From: Candidatus Melainabacteria bacterium
GTDB taxonomy: Bacteria; Cyanobacteriota; Vampirovibrionia; Obscuribacterales; Obscuribacteraceae
DNA: 56,890 nucleotides
Assembly (NCBI GenBank): GCA_003153555.1
Contig: PLZS01000046.1
Coordinates: 1-56,890, forward strand
Direction of reading: 5' to 3'
Part shown: piece by piece, positions 8,871 through 16,966 of the stretch
How the letters are laid out: each line of letters opens with the position of its first letter
Position numbering within the stretch: position 1 is the stretch's first letter
Position numbers and translations under genes: made by a program
The notes under the pieces: model-generated
Told to the model about the DNA's origin: nothing
The model's input: the letters and a program-made list of their open reading frames with translations, nothing else
The model's database searches: none

Positions 8871-10484
8871 ATGTTGAAGAAAACTGGGACGACAAAATCT
8901 TTGCCCAGGCTGCCCAGCACGCCAGGTCTGGCAGACATCCATGCGTTTTTGCAGCGCGCTCTCGAGCATCGAGGCACGACCATAGAGATCTGTTGGACTC
9001 CGATGGACGGGTTGAGCGAATACTCCCTTGCCGTTGAATGCAGTCCGCGAGGCGGTGACGCCGAATGGCGAATGTATGCAGGAAGCGGCAGCCGCTCGCA
9101 ATTGCTCTGGAATTATGTCAGTTGCGACGTTTTGCTCGTCTACAATCTTGTTTGTTCATCTTGTGGAGATGGTTTCAACTCGGTAACGCCAGCGGCTGAG
9201 CCAGTCTCCGACACATGGAAGGATTCGGGCAGTGGGCAAGACACGTTCTATCGGCTTGAAGCCTTGAATGTGCCGAAACGAGAGCCATTGGTGCCTCTGA
9301 CGCTAACCCAAGAAAATGCCGCTCTCCTTTTGCCTAAGCCGACCAGCGCCCTCACAGGCGACTTGGCTCACGTTCAAATGCCGACGTTGCTCCAATCTAT
9401 TCTTATGGCTCAGATGAATGGGCGTCTGAAAATACTCAGCAATAACCGTAATGCAGAAGTCTTTTTCAAAGACGGAATTCCTGTTCACTCGTTCACGACT
9501 GACACAATCGGAGAAGAAAGCATTTTCGAAATTTTGACTTGGAAAGAAGGCGATTTTTCTTTCGAAGCAAAAGTGACTACTGAGGCAAGAACGATTAAGC
9601 AAAACTTGGATAGCTTGCTCTTGCAGGGGATGCAGCTTATAGACAATGCAACTTACTTGCGTAACAGCGGATTGCGTCCTGAAGCTCTGATGCAGAGAAA
9701 GTACAAAAACTTGAGCGAGCGGGAATTCGAGTCAATGGTCGGATCTGGTGCACCGATTCCCATGGTCATGCAAAAGAAGTTTTATCGTTCCATTGATGAC
9801 AACAAGACTGTGCAGAGCCTTTTGGAAAAGCTCCGTTTGCCGCGCAGTCAATGGATTCCATTGATGTGCAACATGATGCGCTGTGACCTGTTATCTCTTT
9901 CACAGTCGGCTGGTACAGCCAAATCGGTTAGACCTGCACTCGAGCCAAAGAGCATCGATAAACGTGCCATTCAAAACGTAATGATGAGCTTACGAAGACC
10001 TGAAACGGGACTGTTCACTTATCCCGCTTTCCTTTATTTTCTCGAGCAAGAATATTTCCGTGGGTATCGTTCTGCTAGTCCGATTTCCATTGTTGTTTTT
10101 CAGATGCGAATACGCAGCGGCAATTTAGATCCAGTCAGAGAGCCACTTCCGATTGCCGCAGTTAGCGAGGCCGTAAGGCGCATCAGTAGAGTTAAACGCC
10201 ATGTGGATATGATGGCTCACTATGAAACGTTTGATTATGCTTTGCTTCTCCCTAATACAAAAACAAGTGGTGCAGCTATATTTGCTAATCGCATCATGAA
10301 GACACTGACTGCATCTCCTTTGCTTCCTGGAATGGATATGAGCAAACTATCGTTTGCGTTCGGAATTGCATCGATACCTGAAGATTTTCTGGATCTGAGC
10401 TTATTGCTGTCCGCGGCAGAAGTGGCTAAGAATGCCGCTATGAATAGTCCCGCACCAATAGTTCTATATAAAGACATCAAGTAA
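8871..10484 (+). CDS. DUF4388 protein with degenerate GGDEF-like domain
   Basis: 537 residues, no signal peptide. The N-terminal 155 residues are unassigned. Residues about 160-262 match DUF4388, the PatA N-terminal-like domain found in cyanobacterial and delta-proteobacterial regulators: LTGDLAHVQMPTLLQSILMAQ, GRLKILS, AEVFFKDGIPVHS, GEESIFEILTWKEGDFSFE. Residues about 370-530 look like a GGDEF fold (TYPAFLYFLEQEYFRG; ISIVVFQMRI; VDMMAHYETFDYALLLP; LSFAFGIASIPED; AAEVAKNAAMNS). The signature is replaced by E-T-F-D-Y at 452-456, so diguanylate cyclase activity is unlikely. A sensory or scaffold role is inferred. It converges on the TPR gene at 10507. Confidence 0.7.
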   Translation: MLKKTGTTKSLPRLPSTPGLADIHAFLQRALEHRGTTIEICWTPMDGLSEYSLAVECSPRGGDAEWRMYAGSGSRSQLLWNYVSCDVLLVYNLVCSSCGDGFNSVTPAAEPVSDTWKDSGSGQDTFYRLEALNVPKREPLVPLTLTQENAALLLPKPTSALTGDLAHVQMPTLLQSILMAQMNGRLKILSNNRNAEVFFKDGIPVHSFTTDTIGEESIFEILTWKEGDFSFEAKVTTEARTIKQNLDSLLLQGMQLIDNATYLRNSGLRPEALMQRKYKNLSEREFESMVGSGAPIPMVMQKKFYRSIDDNKTVQSLLEKLRLPRSQWIPLMCNMMRCDLLSLSQSAGTAKSVRPALEPKSIDKRAIQNVMMSLRRPETGLFTYPAFLYFLEQEYFRGYRSASPISIVVFQMRIRSGNLDPVREPLPIAAVSEAVRRISRVKRHVDMMAHYETFDYALLLPNTKTSGAAIFANRIMKTLTASPLLPGMDMSKLSFAFGIASIPEDFLDLSLLLSAAEVAKNAAMNSPAPIVLYKDIK

Positions 10485-10506
10485 TCGTATGTGGTGCGCA
10501 AGTGTC

Positions 10507-11274
10507 TCAATTGCTCAATTTCGCCGACAACTCTTTGGCGCCTGTCGTCTCCGCAGCCTCAGGAGCTAACTTCAGGAAGGTTTCCAATTCTTCCTTGGCC
10601 GCTACTTTTTCACCTGAGTCGCATAAGAGAACGGCAAGATTGTAATGGGCGTTTGATTGTTTCTCGCCGAGCGCAATGCATTTATGATATTCCGAGATTG
10701 CTTCGCGTCGGACTTTCGTGTCTTGCTTTGGGTTTGTGTTTGGCATTTGGCTTAGCGCCCAAGCTAGATTGTAGTGACTGTCGGGGTCTTGTGGGAAATC
10801 GTGCGCGCCTTCCCGAGCTGCTTTCAAAAGTTTGACCATCTCGTTTTCGTGCTTTAGCAAGCGTAGAAGCGGACCGTACGCCGCCTTGCGAGTTTCAGTA
10901 ATAGCGCTCTTCAACTCAAGCACTACTTCGAATTGCAGAATCGCCGCCCTTTCGTCTCTGTTCATATCGAGGCAGTGGGCAAGGATAAGATGTGCTTCCG
11001 CATTATTGGGTTCAAGCGTAGTGGCTGTCCGGGCTTTGACGATGGCTTCGTCCAAGTCCCCGGCTCCCTCGTATGCCTTTGCAGCTTTTAAAAGCGTGGG
11101 CACATCTGAGCGATGAGTGGCGAGAACAACTCTATACAGCTTGCACGCTGCTTGGAAATGACCGGCTGCCAACTCCCCATCCGCAGCGCTCGACAGTGAT
11201 TCTGCGGCGAATCCAGCAGTGGTCAACGAGACAGCTAGCAAAGAAGCTACTGACAATTTAAAAATTCCATCCAT
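10507..11274 (-). CDS. Secreted TPR protein
   Basis: From ATG 11274 the protein has 255 residues and a clear signal peptide (FKLSVASLLAVSLTTAGFAAE). At least four TPR-like helical hairpins follow, for example LLKAAKAYEGAGDLDEAIVKARTA, AHLILAHCLDMNRDERAAILQFE, PDSHYNLAWAL and AHYNLAVLLCDSGEKVAAKEEL, so it is a periplasmic or exported protein-interaction scaffold. A frame-compatible GTG/ATG upstream (11319) would put 15 polar residues before the signal peptide and is less likely. Neither start has a good ribosome site. It lies 67 nt after tgt on the same strand and may be co-transcribed. Partner unknown. Confidence 0.8.
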   Translation of the reverse strand: MDGIFKLSVASLLAVSLTTAGFAAESLSSAADGELAAGHFQAACKLYRVVLATHRSDVPTLLKAAKAYEGAGDLDEAIVKARTATTLEPNNAEAHLILAHCLDMNRDERAAILQFEVVLELKSAITETRKAAYGPLLRLLKHENEMVKLLKAAREGAHDFPQDPDSHYNLAWALSQMPNTNPKQDTKVRREAISEYHKCIALGEKQSNAHYNLAVLLCDSGEKVAAKEELETFLKLAPEAAETTGAKELSAKLSN

Positions 11275-11341
11275 ATATAAAGTCTTTGTCCGGTCTTTAT
11301 CTACAACTTGAAACGACAATGGTTATAAGACTAGCAGTTGC

Positions 11342-12493
11342 TTAGGATTGCTGGGCGGCTGTTCTTGCCAGCTGATCCGACTCATGTAAGGCGCACTGTT
11401 CTTCGAAATATTGTTTGAATGTCCCGGACAAAATTGCTTCTCTGCATTCGACTGCCTGCCTGATCAAATGATGGATGTTGTGGATGGACAAGAGCGTGCC
11501 GCCTGCCTGCTCTTTCTGTTTGAACAAGTGATGCAAATACGCTTTGGTGTGCATTTTACATGTGAAACAATCACAGTCGTCTTCCAATGGAGTGAAATCT
11601 TTTCCGTACTTGGAAGTGCGCAAGGATATTCGTCCCTGCCTGGTGAAGGCGGCTCCGTGACGAGCAAGACGCGTCGGTGAGACACAGTCAAACATATCGA
11701 CACCACATCTGATGGCATACGAAATATCCCAAGGCGTACCAACGCCCATCAAATATCGTGGCTTGCTTGCGGGCAGCAAAGGTGTGGTGAAGAAAACGAT
11801 TCGCTCAATCGTCGAGCGGTCCTCTCCAACTGCGACTCCACCGATCGCAAAGCCCGGCAAATCGTGTGTCGTCACTTCGGCTACAGAACGTTCACGCAAA
11901 TCCTCATACATGCTTCCTTGCACTATGCCGAACAAGGCCTGGTCGTCTGCACGCGAATGATGCTCAACGCAGGTCTGTAACCACCTGTGCGTTCTTTCCA
12001 TTGAGGCTAAAGCTTCATCATAAGTGGCTGGATTTTTGACGCAGTCATCAAATGCCATGATGATGTCTGCACCAATGGCATTTTGAATGACCATCGACTT
12101 TGCCGGTCCGATGAAGTGTTCGCGACCACCGCGATGATCTTTGAAGAAGACTCCTTCTTCAGTGATGCGCCGCAGCATGTCCAGGCTGAAAACCTGGAAG
12201 CCACCGGAATCAGTCAGGATGGGCTTTTCCCAGCCTATAAATCTGTGAATTCCACCGGCTTCTTTAATAAGTTCATGTCCAGGACGCAAATAGAGGTGGT
12301 AGGAGTTGGACAAAACAATTTGTGCGTCACAGTTTCTGACTTGATCAAATGTCACAGCCTTTAATGCTCCGTTGGTGCCGACCGGCATAAAAACAGGCGT
12401 TTCGACCACTCCATGCGGAGTAGTCAATCGACCGGCACGTGCGCCAGACCAGGGACAGACAGCTTCTACTTGGAACTGAACCGCGTTGCTCAT
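11342..12493 (-). CDS. tgt: Queuine/preQ1 tRNA-ribosyltransferase
   Basis: Tgt swaps guanine 34 of tRNA Asp/Asn/His/Tyr for preQ1 in bacteria. 383 residues, normal length. The conserved FMPVGTNGALKAVT start, LSNSYHLYLRPG, the general acid/base Asp95 in LTDSGGFQVFSL, the substrate pocket VQGSMYEDLR, FAIGGVAVGE and the nucleophile Asp269 in VDMFDCVSPTRLARHG are all present. The zinc site is C307, C309, C312 and H338 (CDCFTC ... SIHNIHHL). The initiator ATG has no obvious ribosome site and lies 26 nt after pspA, which suggests co-transcription with it. Confidence 0.97.
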   Translation of the reverse strand: MSNAVQFQVEAVCPWSGARAGRLTTPHGVVETPVFMPVGTNGALKAVTFDQVRNCDAQIVLSNSYHLYLRPGHELIKEAGGIHRFIGWEKPILTDSGGFQVFSLDMLRRITEEGVFFKDHRGGREHFIGPAKSMVIQNAIGADIIMAFDDCVKNPATYDEALASMERTHRWLQTCVEHHSRADDQALFGIVQGSMYEDLRERSVAEVTTHDLPGFAIGGVAVGEDRSTIERIVFFTTPLLPASKPRYLMGVGTPWDISYAIRCGVDMFDCVSPTRLARHGAAFTRQGRISLRTSKYGKDFTPLEDDCDCFTCKMHTKAYLHHLFKQKEQAGGTLLSIHNIHHLIRQAVECREAILSGTFKQYFEEQCALHESDQLARTAAQQS

Positions 12494-12519
12494 GAGCGTA
12501 AATATACAAACAACTCAGT

Positions 12520-13272
12520 CTACGCTTCGTTGATTTCTTTGACGTCTTGCGCGTCCAGCGTGTCGTTATCGTTCTTGCGTTCGATCAGCATTGATTCTTT
12601 GATGCTTATCTTGTTGTCCTTCACGCCCATGGACTGCTTCAACGCAAGCAATTCCATATCTACATCTGTTTTGCCTTCAAAATTCTTGAATTGCTTATCG
12701 AGGTTGTCACCGCTAAGTTCCTGCATCGCCGCAGCTTTGGCCTCTCGTTCTAAAACCTTGGTTTCCATTTTTTCCATTACTGACATTGCACCACTGGAAG
12801 TTGTCTTCGATAAAATTTCGTTCGCTTTCGAGGTAGCTTGAGCAGCTTTGTCTCTAGCGATAAGAACTTGTTTCTTGGTGTAAGCTTTTTGAACTTCAGC
12901 TTCCAGGTCTGTCAGGCGCTGTCTCAAATTCAATGTCGAATCTCTTTGCGACTTTAACTGAGTTTCCAGATCGGTTGCCGCGTCCACATACTGTTTCTTC
13001 CGTTGCAGCGCTTGTTTAGCCAGGTCATCGTTGCCTTGTTGAACTGCCATGGCAGCCCGGTTTTGCCAAGTTTCCGCCTGGTCTTTGTTCTTTTGTAGCT
13101 GCTGCTCGAGCTGCTTTTCGGTGGCGATTGCCTGGGCTACAGCCTGGCGAACTTGAATCAAATTGGACTGTAAATCTTGATACGTTTGCTCGAGCATGAT
13201 TTGGGGATCTTCCATCCTACCCAAAATGGCATTGAACATAGCCCTGAACAAGTTACCTAGGCGTTCGAACAT
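12520..13272 (-). CDS. PspA/IM30 (Vipp1) family membrane-stress protein
   Basis: ESCRT-III-like coiled-coil protein that polymerises on membranes and protects or remodels them. The start MFERLGNLFRAMFNAILGRMEDP is the amphipathic helix 0 plus the family opening, followed by QIMLEQTYQDLQSNLIQVRQAVAQAIA and continuous coiled coil to about residue 200. 250 residues. After the PspA core there is KFEGKTDVDMELLALKQSMG and a further 25-residue tail, which recalls the extra C-terminal helix of Vipp1, though that is not decisive. AAGGAG upstream of ATG 13272 fixes the start; a longer version to 13332 lacks this support. First gene of pspA-tgt-TPR, divergent from the ATP synthase cluster. Confidence 0.92.
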   Translation of the reverse strand: MFERLGNLFRAMFNAILGRMEDPQIMLEQTYQDLQSNLIQVRQAVAQAIATEKQLEQQLQKNKDQAETWQNRAAMAVQQGNDDLAKQALQRKKQYVDAATDLETQLKSQRDSTLNLRQRLTDLEAEVQKAYTKKQVLIARDKAAQATSKANEILSKTTSSGAMSVMEKMETKVLEREAKAAAMQELSGDNLDKQFKNFEGKTDVDMELLALKQSMGVKDNKISIKESMLIERKNDNDTLDAQDVKEINEA

Positions 13273-13518
13273 TGATTGACAACTCCTTCGGGTGGACTTC
13301 GTGCACGAGGGTCTGTGGATCTCGGTTAGCATTAAATAATAAGTGTAGCAAACCCTAACTTCTCTTATGCCCAGGATTGAGCGCTCCGATCCTCTTTTAG
13401 GTATTCAAAATAAAGAGGCGATCGCCGGAAGTGCCCAACCGTGGCGAAGGTATGCTTGTAAAGCGCAATGCGTCACGAATAACGTACTTTGGTAAAGAAA
13501 TTAGCTAGGATAGTAATT

Positions 13519-13740
13519 ATGGCGATACCCAAAGATATGGCAGATCAACTGGCTGGAGCGGGCGAATCCGTACTGGCAATCGGAGTATTGGTTGGACTTG
13601 GCGCCTGGGGCGGCTTTTGGCTGGATGGGAAATTGCATACGGCGCCTTGGCTTGCTATTGGCTTGTCGCTGCTTGGAATGAGCTTTGGCTTAGCGCGCAT
13701 GGTTATGAAGGCTTTGCAGTCCGATAAGCTCGGGAAATAG
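13519..13740 (+). CDS. atpI: AtpI/AtpZ-type ATP synthase accessory protein
   Basis: Small two-helix membrane protein at the head of many atp operons, thought to help c-ring assembly or Mg2+ supply. From ATG 13519, with AGGA 9 nt upstream, it has 73 residues: hydrophobic segment SVLAIGVLVGLGAWGGFWLDGKLHTAPWLAIGLSLLGMSFGLARMV, with the family GxxxGxWLD-like turn. A TTG at 13489 would add ten residues and is less likely. It lies 194 nt before atpB. Assignment rests on the two helices and the position. Confidence 0.8.
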   Translation: MAIPKDMADQLAGAGESVLAIGVLVGLGAWGGFWLDGKLHTAPWLAIGLSLLGMSFGLARMVMKALQSDKLGK

Positions 13741-13934
13741 ACGCTTGGTTTCATTTGCTTACCATCCTTGCTGTGAGCAATGCTTGGATACGTTTCTTCG
13801 TATGCGACAGAAAAGAAATAGATTCTGATAGCCTTTATTTGCTGCGCCTTTCATCTGGTATCATGCCAAATCAAGGCCGCCAAGGGCGAAGGCGTGCATA
13901 TATCGGCGACTATTTTTGACGGGACCACTTCTAG

Positions 13935-14684
13935 ATGTTAGGCAAGAATCTCTTTCTGTATCAGTTGGGTGTAGGCACTCCGACCGACGCTATTGGCGTC
14001 ATACACGCCGATACAATCGCACTCAGTGCAGTCTGTATGTTGGGCATACTGGCAGTGGGTTCGGTAGTCGCCAACAATATGAAAGTTGACGGACCTGGCG
14101 GCAAAATGCAGGCGATTGTTGAAAGCATCTATTTGTTTGCTGATGATTTAGCGCACGGACAAATTGGAGAGCATTACAAGACCTTCTTTCCGCTGATTGC
14201 AGCAATCTTTATTTTTGTGTTAACCGGTAACTTTCTCGGCGTTGGTCCGTGGAAGGTGTTCGAGCATATGCCCGGCTGGCCTATGTTGAACGGCGCAACT
14301 GGTCCTCACGCTGAGGCTTTTGAAATCGCCTCGCCAACTACTGACTTCAACGTAACGGTAGGATTGGCCGCAGTTGCCTTGGTTGTGTATATATGTTCTG
14401 GCTTCTGGAAGCATGGTGGCAAGTATGCCAAGACCTTGTTCCTGACGCCCATGGCACCGATTGAAATTATGGACATGGTTGTTCGTCCTTCAACCCTGGC
14501 TCTTCGTTTGATGGTGGTAATCACGGCTGACGAACTAATGCGCGGAGCGTTCTTGCTCATGTGCCCGATTCTTTTGCCTACTGCGATCATGGGATTTGAG
14601 CTGTTCATCGGCGTTATCCAAGCCTTCGTGTTCGCCTTGTTGACTTCGATTTATATCGGACTGACTGTCGCTGAACATCACTAA
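13935..14684 (+). CDS. atpB: ATP synthase F0 subunit a
   Basis: Stator subunit that carries the proton half-channels. 249 residues with five or six membrane helices. Conserved blocks are FFPLIAAIFIFVLTGNFLGVGP, FLTPMAPIEIMDMVVRPSTLALRL and ELFIGVIQAFVFALLTSIYIG. The essential arginine (E. coli R210) is Arg191 in ALRL, and the partner Gln of IQAFVF is kept. The usual FGN after it is MVV, and the following A-D-E keeps the Glu (E. coli E219). So the channel is intact but the helix around the arginine is atypical. The start has only a weak GGGA upstream. It is followed by an unusually long 279-nt gap before atpE. Confidence 0.96.
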   Translation: MLGKNLFLYQLGVGTPTDAIGVIHADTIALSAVCMLGILAVGSVVANNMKVDGPGGKMQAIVESIYLFADDLAHGQIGEHYKTFFPLIAAIFIFVLTGNFLGVGPWKVFEHMPGWPMLNGATGPHAEAFEIASPTTDFNVTVGLAAVALVVYICSGFWKHGGKYAKTLFLTPMAPIEIMDMVVRPSTLALRLMVVITADELMRGAFLLMCPILLPTAIMGFELFIGVIQAFVFALLTSIYIGLTVAEHH

Positions 14685-14835
14685 ACAATTTTGTTAGATA
14701 GTCCAGAACCTTTATGCAGCTTGCCTTTAGGCTGGTTGTTGTTGCAAAGCGCCACCACTTTGCCCTTAAGGTAAATACAGGTTTTATTAAGGCAACATGC
14801 GCTTCAAACAAGGCCGGAGCGCTGATTCGACTTGA

Positions 14836-14841
14836 TATAAT
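14836..14841 (+). promoter_or_regulatory. Possible -10 box in the atpB-atpE gap
   Basis: A perfect TATAAT lies 122 nt upstream of the atpE start in the longest gap of the cluster. No good -35 hexamer is seen at 16-18 nt spacing. An internal promoter for the highly expressed c subunit would make sense but is inferred. Confidence 0.3.
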
Positions 14842-14963
14842 TTGACTCGGCTTGAGGGGAGGCTCTCAGTCTTGCGTCAAAACGCAAGCGAATTGTCTCT
14901 AGAGTAAAACGCATGTTGCGTTGAACTGAGCCGAAGCACTATGTGAGTTCAGAGGAGAACGTT

Positions 14964-15257
14964 GTGGAACACCAACTTATTGCCCAAGCAGCGCAAGCTG
15001 CAACCACCGTTGATAGCCAAACACTGGTGAGATGCGCGTCTTTGGTCGGTTCAGGTATTGCGGTTGTCGGCGTATTCGGACCTGGTATCGGGATCGGAGT
15101 AGCAGGCGCACGCGCTCTTGAAGGTATGGCACGTCAGCCAGAAATGGCCGGCAAGTTGTTGGCAAATGCCATCATTATCGCCGCCTTGATGGAAGCTCTC
15201 GGATTGCTCGCTTTCGTTGTCGCCATTCTTCTTTACTTGAACGGCACCAAAGTGTAG
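14964..15257 (+). CDS. atpE: ATP synthase F0 subunit c
   Basis: Forms the rotating proton-driven ring. 97 residues from GTG 14964, which has AGAGGAGA about 6 nt upstream; an earlier in-frame GTG at 14943 lacks a site. Two helices: the first with the glycine series GVFGPGIGIGVAGA and the conserved loop EGMARQPE, the second with the proton-carrying Glu77 in ALMEALGLLAFVVAILL. The residue after Glu is Ala rather than Ser/Thr, and the helix-1 site has Ile where sodium-type rings have Gln, so the ring should carry protons. The N-terminal 25 residues ahead of helix 1 are longer than usual. Confidence 0.96.
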   Translation: MEHQLIAQAAQAATTVDSQTLVRCASLVGSGIAVVGVFGPGIGIGVAGARALEGMARQPEMAGKLLANAIIIAALMEALGLLAFVVAILLYLNGTKV

Positions 15258-15288
15258 TTTTCTCACCTAAAACAGTAGAATCCAAGAT

Positions 15289-15765
15289 ATGTTTGACTTA
15301 AATCTCACCTGTTTAATATTCATCGGCATGTTCCTGCTCTTCGTAAAGCTGCTCGATGAGCTGGTTTTGAAGCCGGTAGGAAAAGTAATCGAGCAGCGGC
15401 AAGCGATCATCCGGGACAATACCGATAGAGCAGCTGCGGCTCGTGCGCAAGCCAACGAAGTGGTTACGCAATACCAAGCTCGGATCCATGCCGCTAACGC
15501 TGAGGCTCAGTCACTGATAAATGAGGTGACAACCACAGCTGAAAAGGCTCGTGTCGTTGAATTGAAGAAGGTGCAAGATAAGGGTCAGGCAGAAATTCAA
15601 GCAGCTAGAGAAAAATTGTTGGCTGAGCGAGGCGGTCTCATCGATCAACTCGTTGACCAAGAGAAATCTCTGGTTGAAAGCATTACTAAAAAACTGATCG
15701 GCGATAACGCCACTGTTAGCCTGGATTCTGGCACGGTAAAACGTGCGTTGGAGGAAGCTAGATAA
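15289..15765 (+). CDS. atpF': ATP synthase F0 subunit b'
   Basis: Peripheral-stalk subunit that pairs with b. 158 residues: one N-terminal helix (FDLNLTCLIFIGMFLLFVKLLDELVLKPVGKVIEQR) and then a long coiled coil. The stretch LDELVLKPVGKVIEQR is typical of the b/b' membrane-exit segment. Separate b and b' genes are typical of cyanobacteria, plastids and some alpha-proteobacteria. It is 31 nt after atpE and overlaps atpF by one base (TAATG). Confidence 0.9.
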   Translation: MFDLNLTCLIFIGMFLLFVKLLDELVLKPVGKVIEQRQAIIRDNTDRAAAARAQANEVVTQYQARIHAANAEAQSLINEVTTTAEKARVVELKKVQDKGQAEIQAAREKLLAERGGLIDQLVDQEKSLVESITKKLIGDNATVSLDSGTVKRALEEAR

Positions 15766-16343
15766 TGTTTTTGTTTGCAGTTGAAACGGCTGAGCAATTG
15801 AGTGGATACCCACTGGTATCAAGTTGGTTCGAAAACAATTTGATTAACTGGCTGATATTAGTTGTCTTGCTGGTTATTCTTTGGCAGAAAGTGACGCCAC
15901 CAATGTTTGCCTCACGGGCAGAAAAAATTGAAACTTCTTTGCGCGAGGCGGCTGAAGCACGAACTCAGAGCGAGCTTTTGCTTAAAGAGCAACAAGCAAA
16001 AGTTGCCAATGTTGAAGAAGAAGTCGCTCAGAAGCAAGCTGACGCAAAAGTATTGGCCGAGGAATTGAGAGTACAACGCGCAGCGCAAACTCAAAAGGAC
16101 ATGGCTGATTTGGGTCAGAAATTGCAAAATCAAATCGCTACCGAGCGAGCAGTAGCAATCACTGACTTGCGGAGCAGCGCAGCCAAAGCAGCGATCCACC
16201 TGACTGAGCAAATTCTTCCTTCGATGATGAATGAAAGTATCAGAGGAAAGTTACTCAATCAGTTTATGGAACAACTCGATAGCTCGACTTCGCAAGCCTC
16301 CACTTTGTCGAATGAAGATCGTCTTGAAATGAAAACCCACTAG
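15765..16343 (+). CDS. atpF: ATP synthase F0 subunit b
   Basis: 192 residues. A single N-terminal helix (NLINWLILVVLLVILWQKVTPPMF) follows about 25 outside residues and leads into a long charged coiled coil. This fits the family's N-terminal 'nf..Wl...' pattern. It forms the stator stalk with b' and delta. It is translationally coupled to atpF' by TAATG and lies 15 nt before atpH. Confidence 0.92.
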   Translation: MFLFAVETAEQLSGYPLVSSWFENNLINWLILVVLLVILWQKVTPPMFASRAEKIETSLREAAEARTQSELLLKEQQAKVANVEEEVAQKQADAKVLAEELRVQRAAQTQKDMADLGQKLQNQIATERAVAITDLRSSAAKAAIHLTEQILPSMMNESIRGKLLNQFMEQLDSSTSQASTLSNEDRLEMKTH

Positions 16344-16358
16344 GAAGCAGGAAAAGGA

Positions 16359-16913
16359 ATGAAAACAGGAAACGCCACAGTTGCCGGCCAATACGCAGAT
16401 GCAGTCTTGGAATTGGCCATTAAAGATGGCGGCGATGCTTTAGCCGACAAAGTTCTTTCGGAACTTGGTGCCATTAATAAAGTGACGCGTGATGTTCCTG
16501 AACTTGATTTGATTCTTGGTCATCCTGCAATCCAAAGCGTGCAGAAGAGAGAAATAATCACATCGCTTTTCAGCAGATTGGTAAACGACCTGACTCTGCG
16601 ACTTTTGGAGCTCTTGCTCGATAAAAGACGCTTGAGTTTGCTGCCCCAAATCGAACGTCAGTATCGCGAATCTTTGAATGTTCGTAAGAATATTGTCGGT
16701 GCAAGCCTGGTTTGCGCAGACAAATTAAGTGATTCCGCAATCGCAGATATCAAAGCGAGATTGACAGAGCATCTCGGAAAACGCCTTGAGCTGGAAGTCA
16801 AAGTCGACTCATCATTGATTGGTGGCGTTGTTTTGAGACTTGGTGACCAAGTCATCGATGGCAGTTTAAAAGGCAAACTGCAAAGCCTCGAACGAGTACT
16901 TTTATCCGTCTAA
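16359..16913 (+). CDS. atpH: ATP synthase F1 subunit delta
   Basis: 184 residues, normal length. Links the b/b' stalk to the alpha-beta crown. The N-terminal helical domain opens with VAGQYADAVLELAIKDG, and LLELLLDKRRLSLLPQIERQYRE is a conserved block. The C-terminal EVKVDSSLIGGVVLRLGDQVIDGSLKGKLQSLERVLL is the strongest family signature. AAAAGGA precedes the ATG. Sits in operon between atpF and atpA. Confidence 0.97.
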   Translation: MKTGNATVAGQYADAVLELAIKDGGDALADKVLSELGAINKVTRDVPELDLILGHPAIQSVQKREIITSLFSRLVNDLTLRLLELLLDKRRLSLLPQIERQYRESLNVRKNIVGASLVCADKLSDSAIADIKARLTEHLGKRLELEVKVDSSLIGGVVLRLGDQVIDGSLKGKLQSLERVLLSV

Positions 16914-16966
16914 ATCTTTCCCCAATCCGCAACTGAGACCGCATCAATACAAGAGGTTAGAACAAA

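Noticed and set aside
13418..13427. GGCGATCGCC and other GCGATCGC sites (near 29018, 32390, 46533) as cyanobacterial HIP1 repeats.
   Set aside because: About four sites in 57 kb are only a few times chance expectation; real HIP1-rich genomes have far more. I did not count exhaustively.
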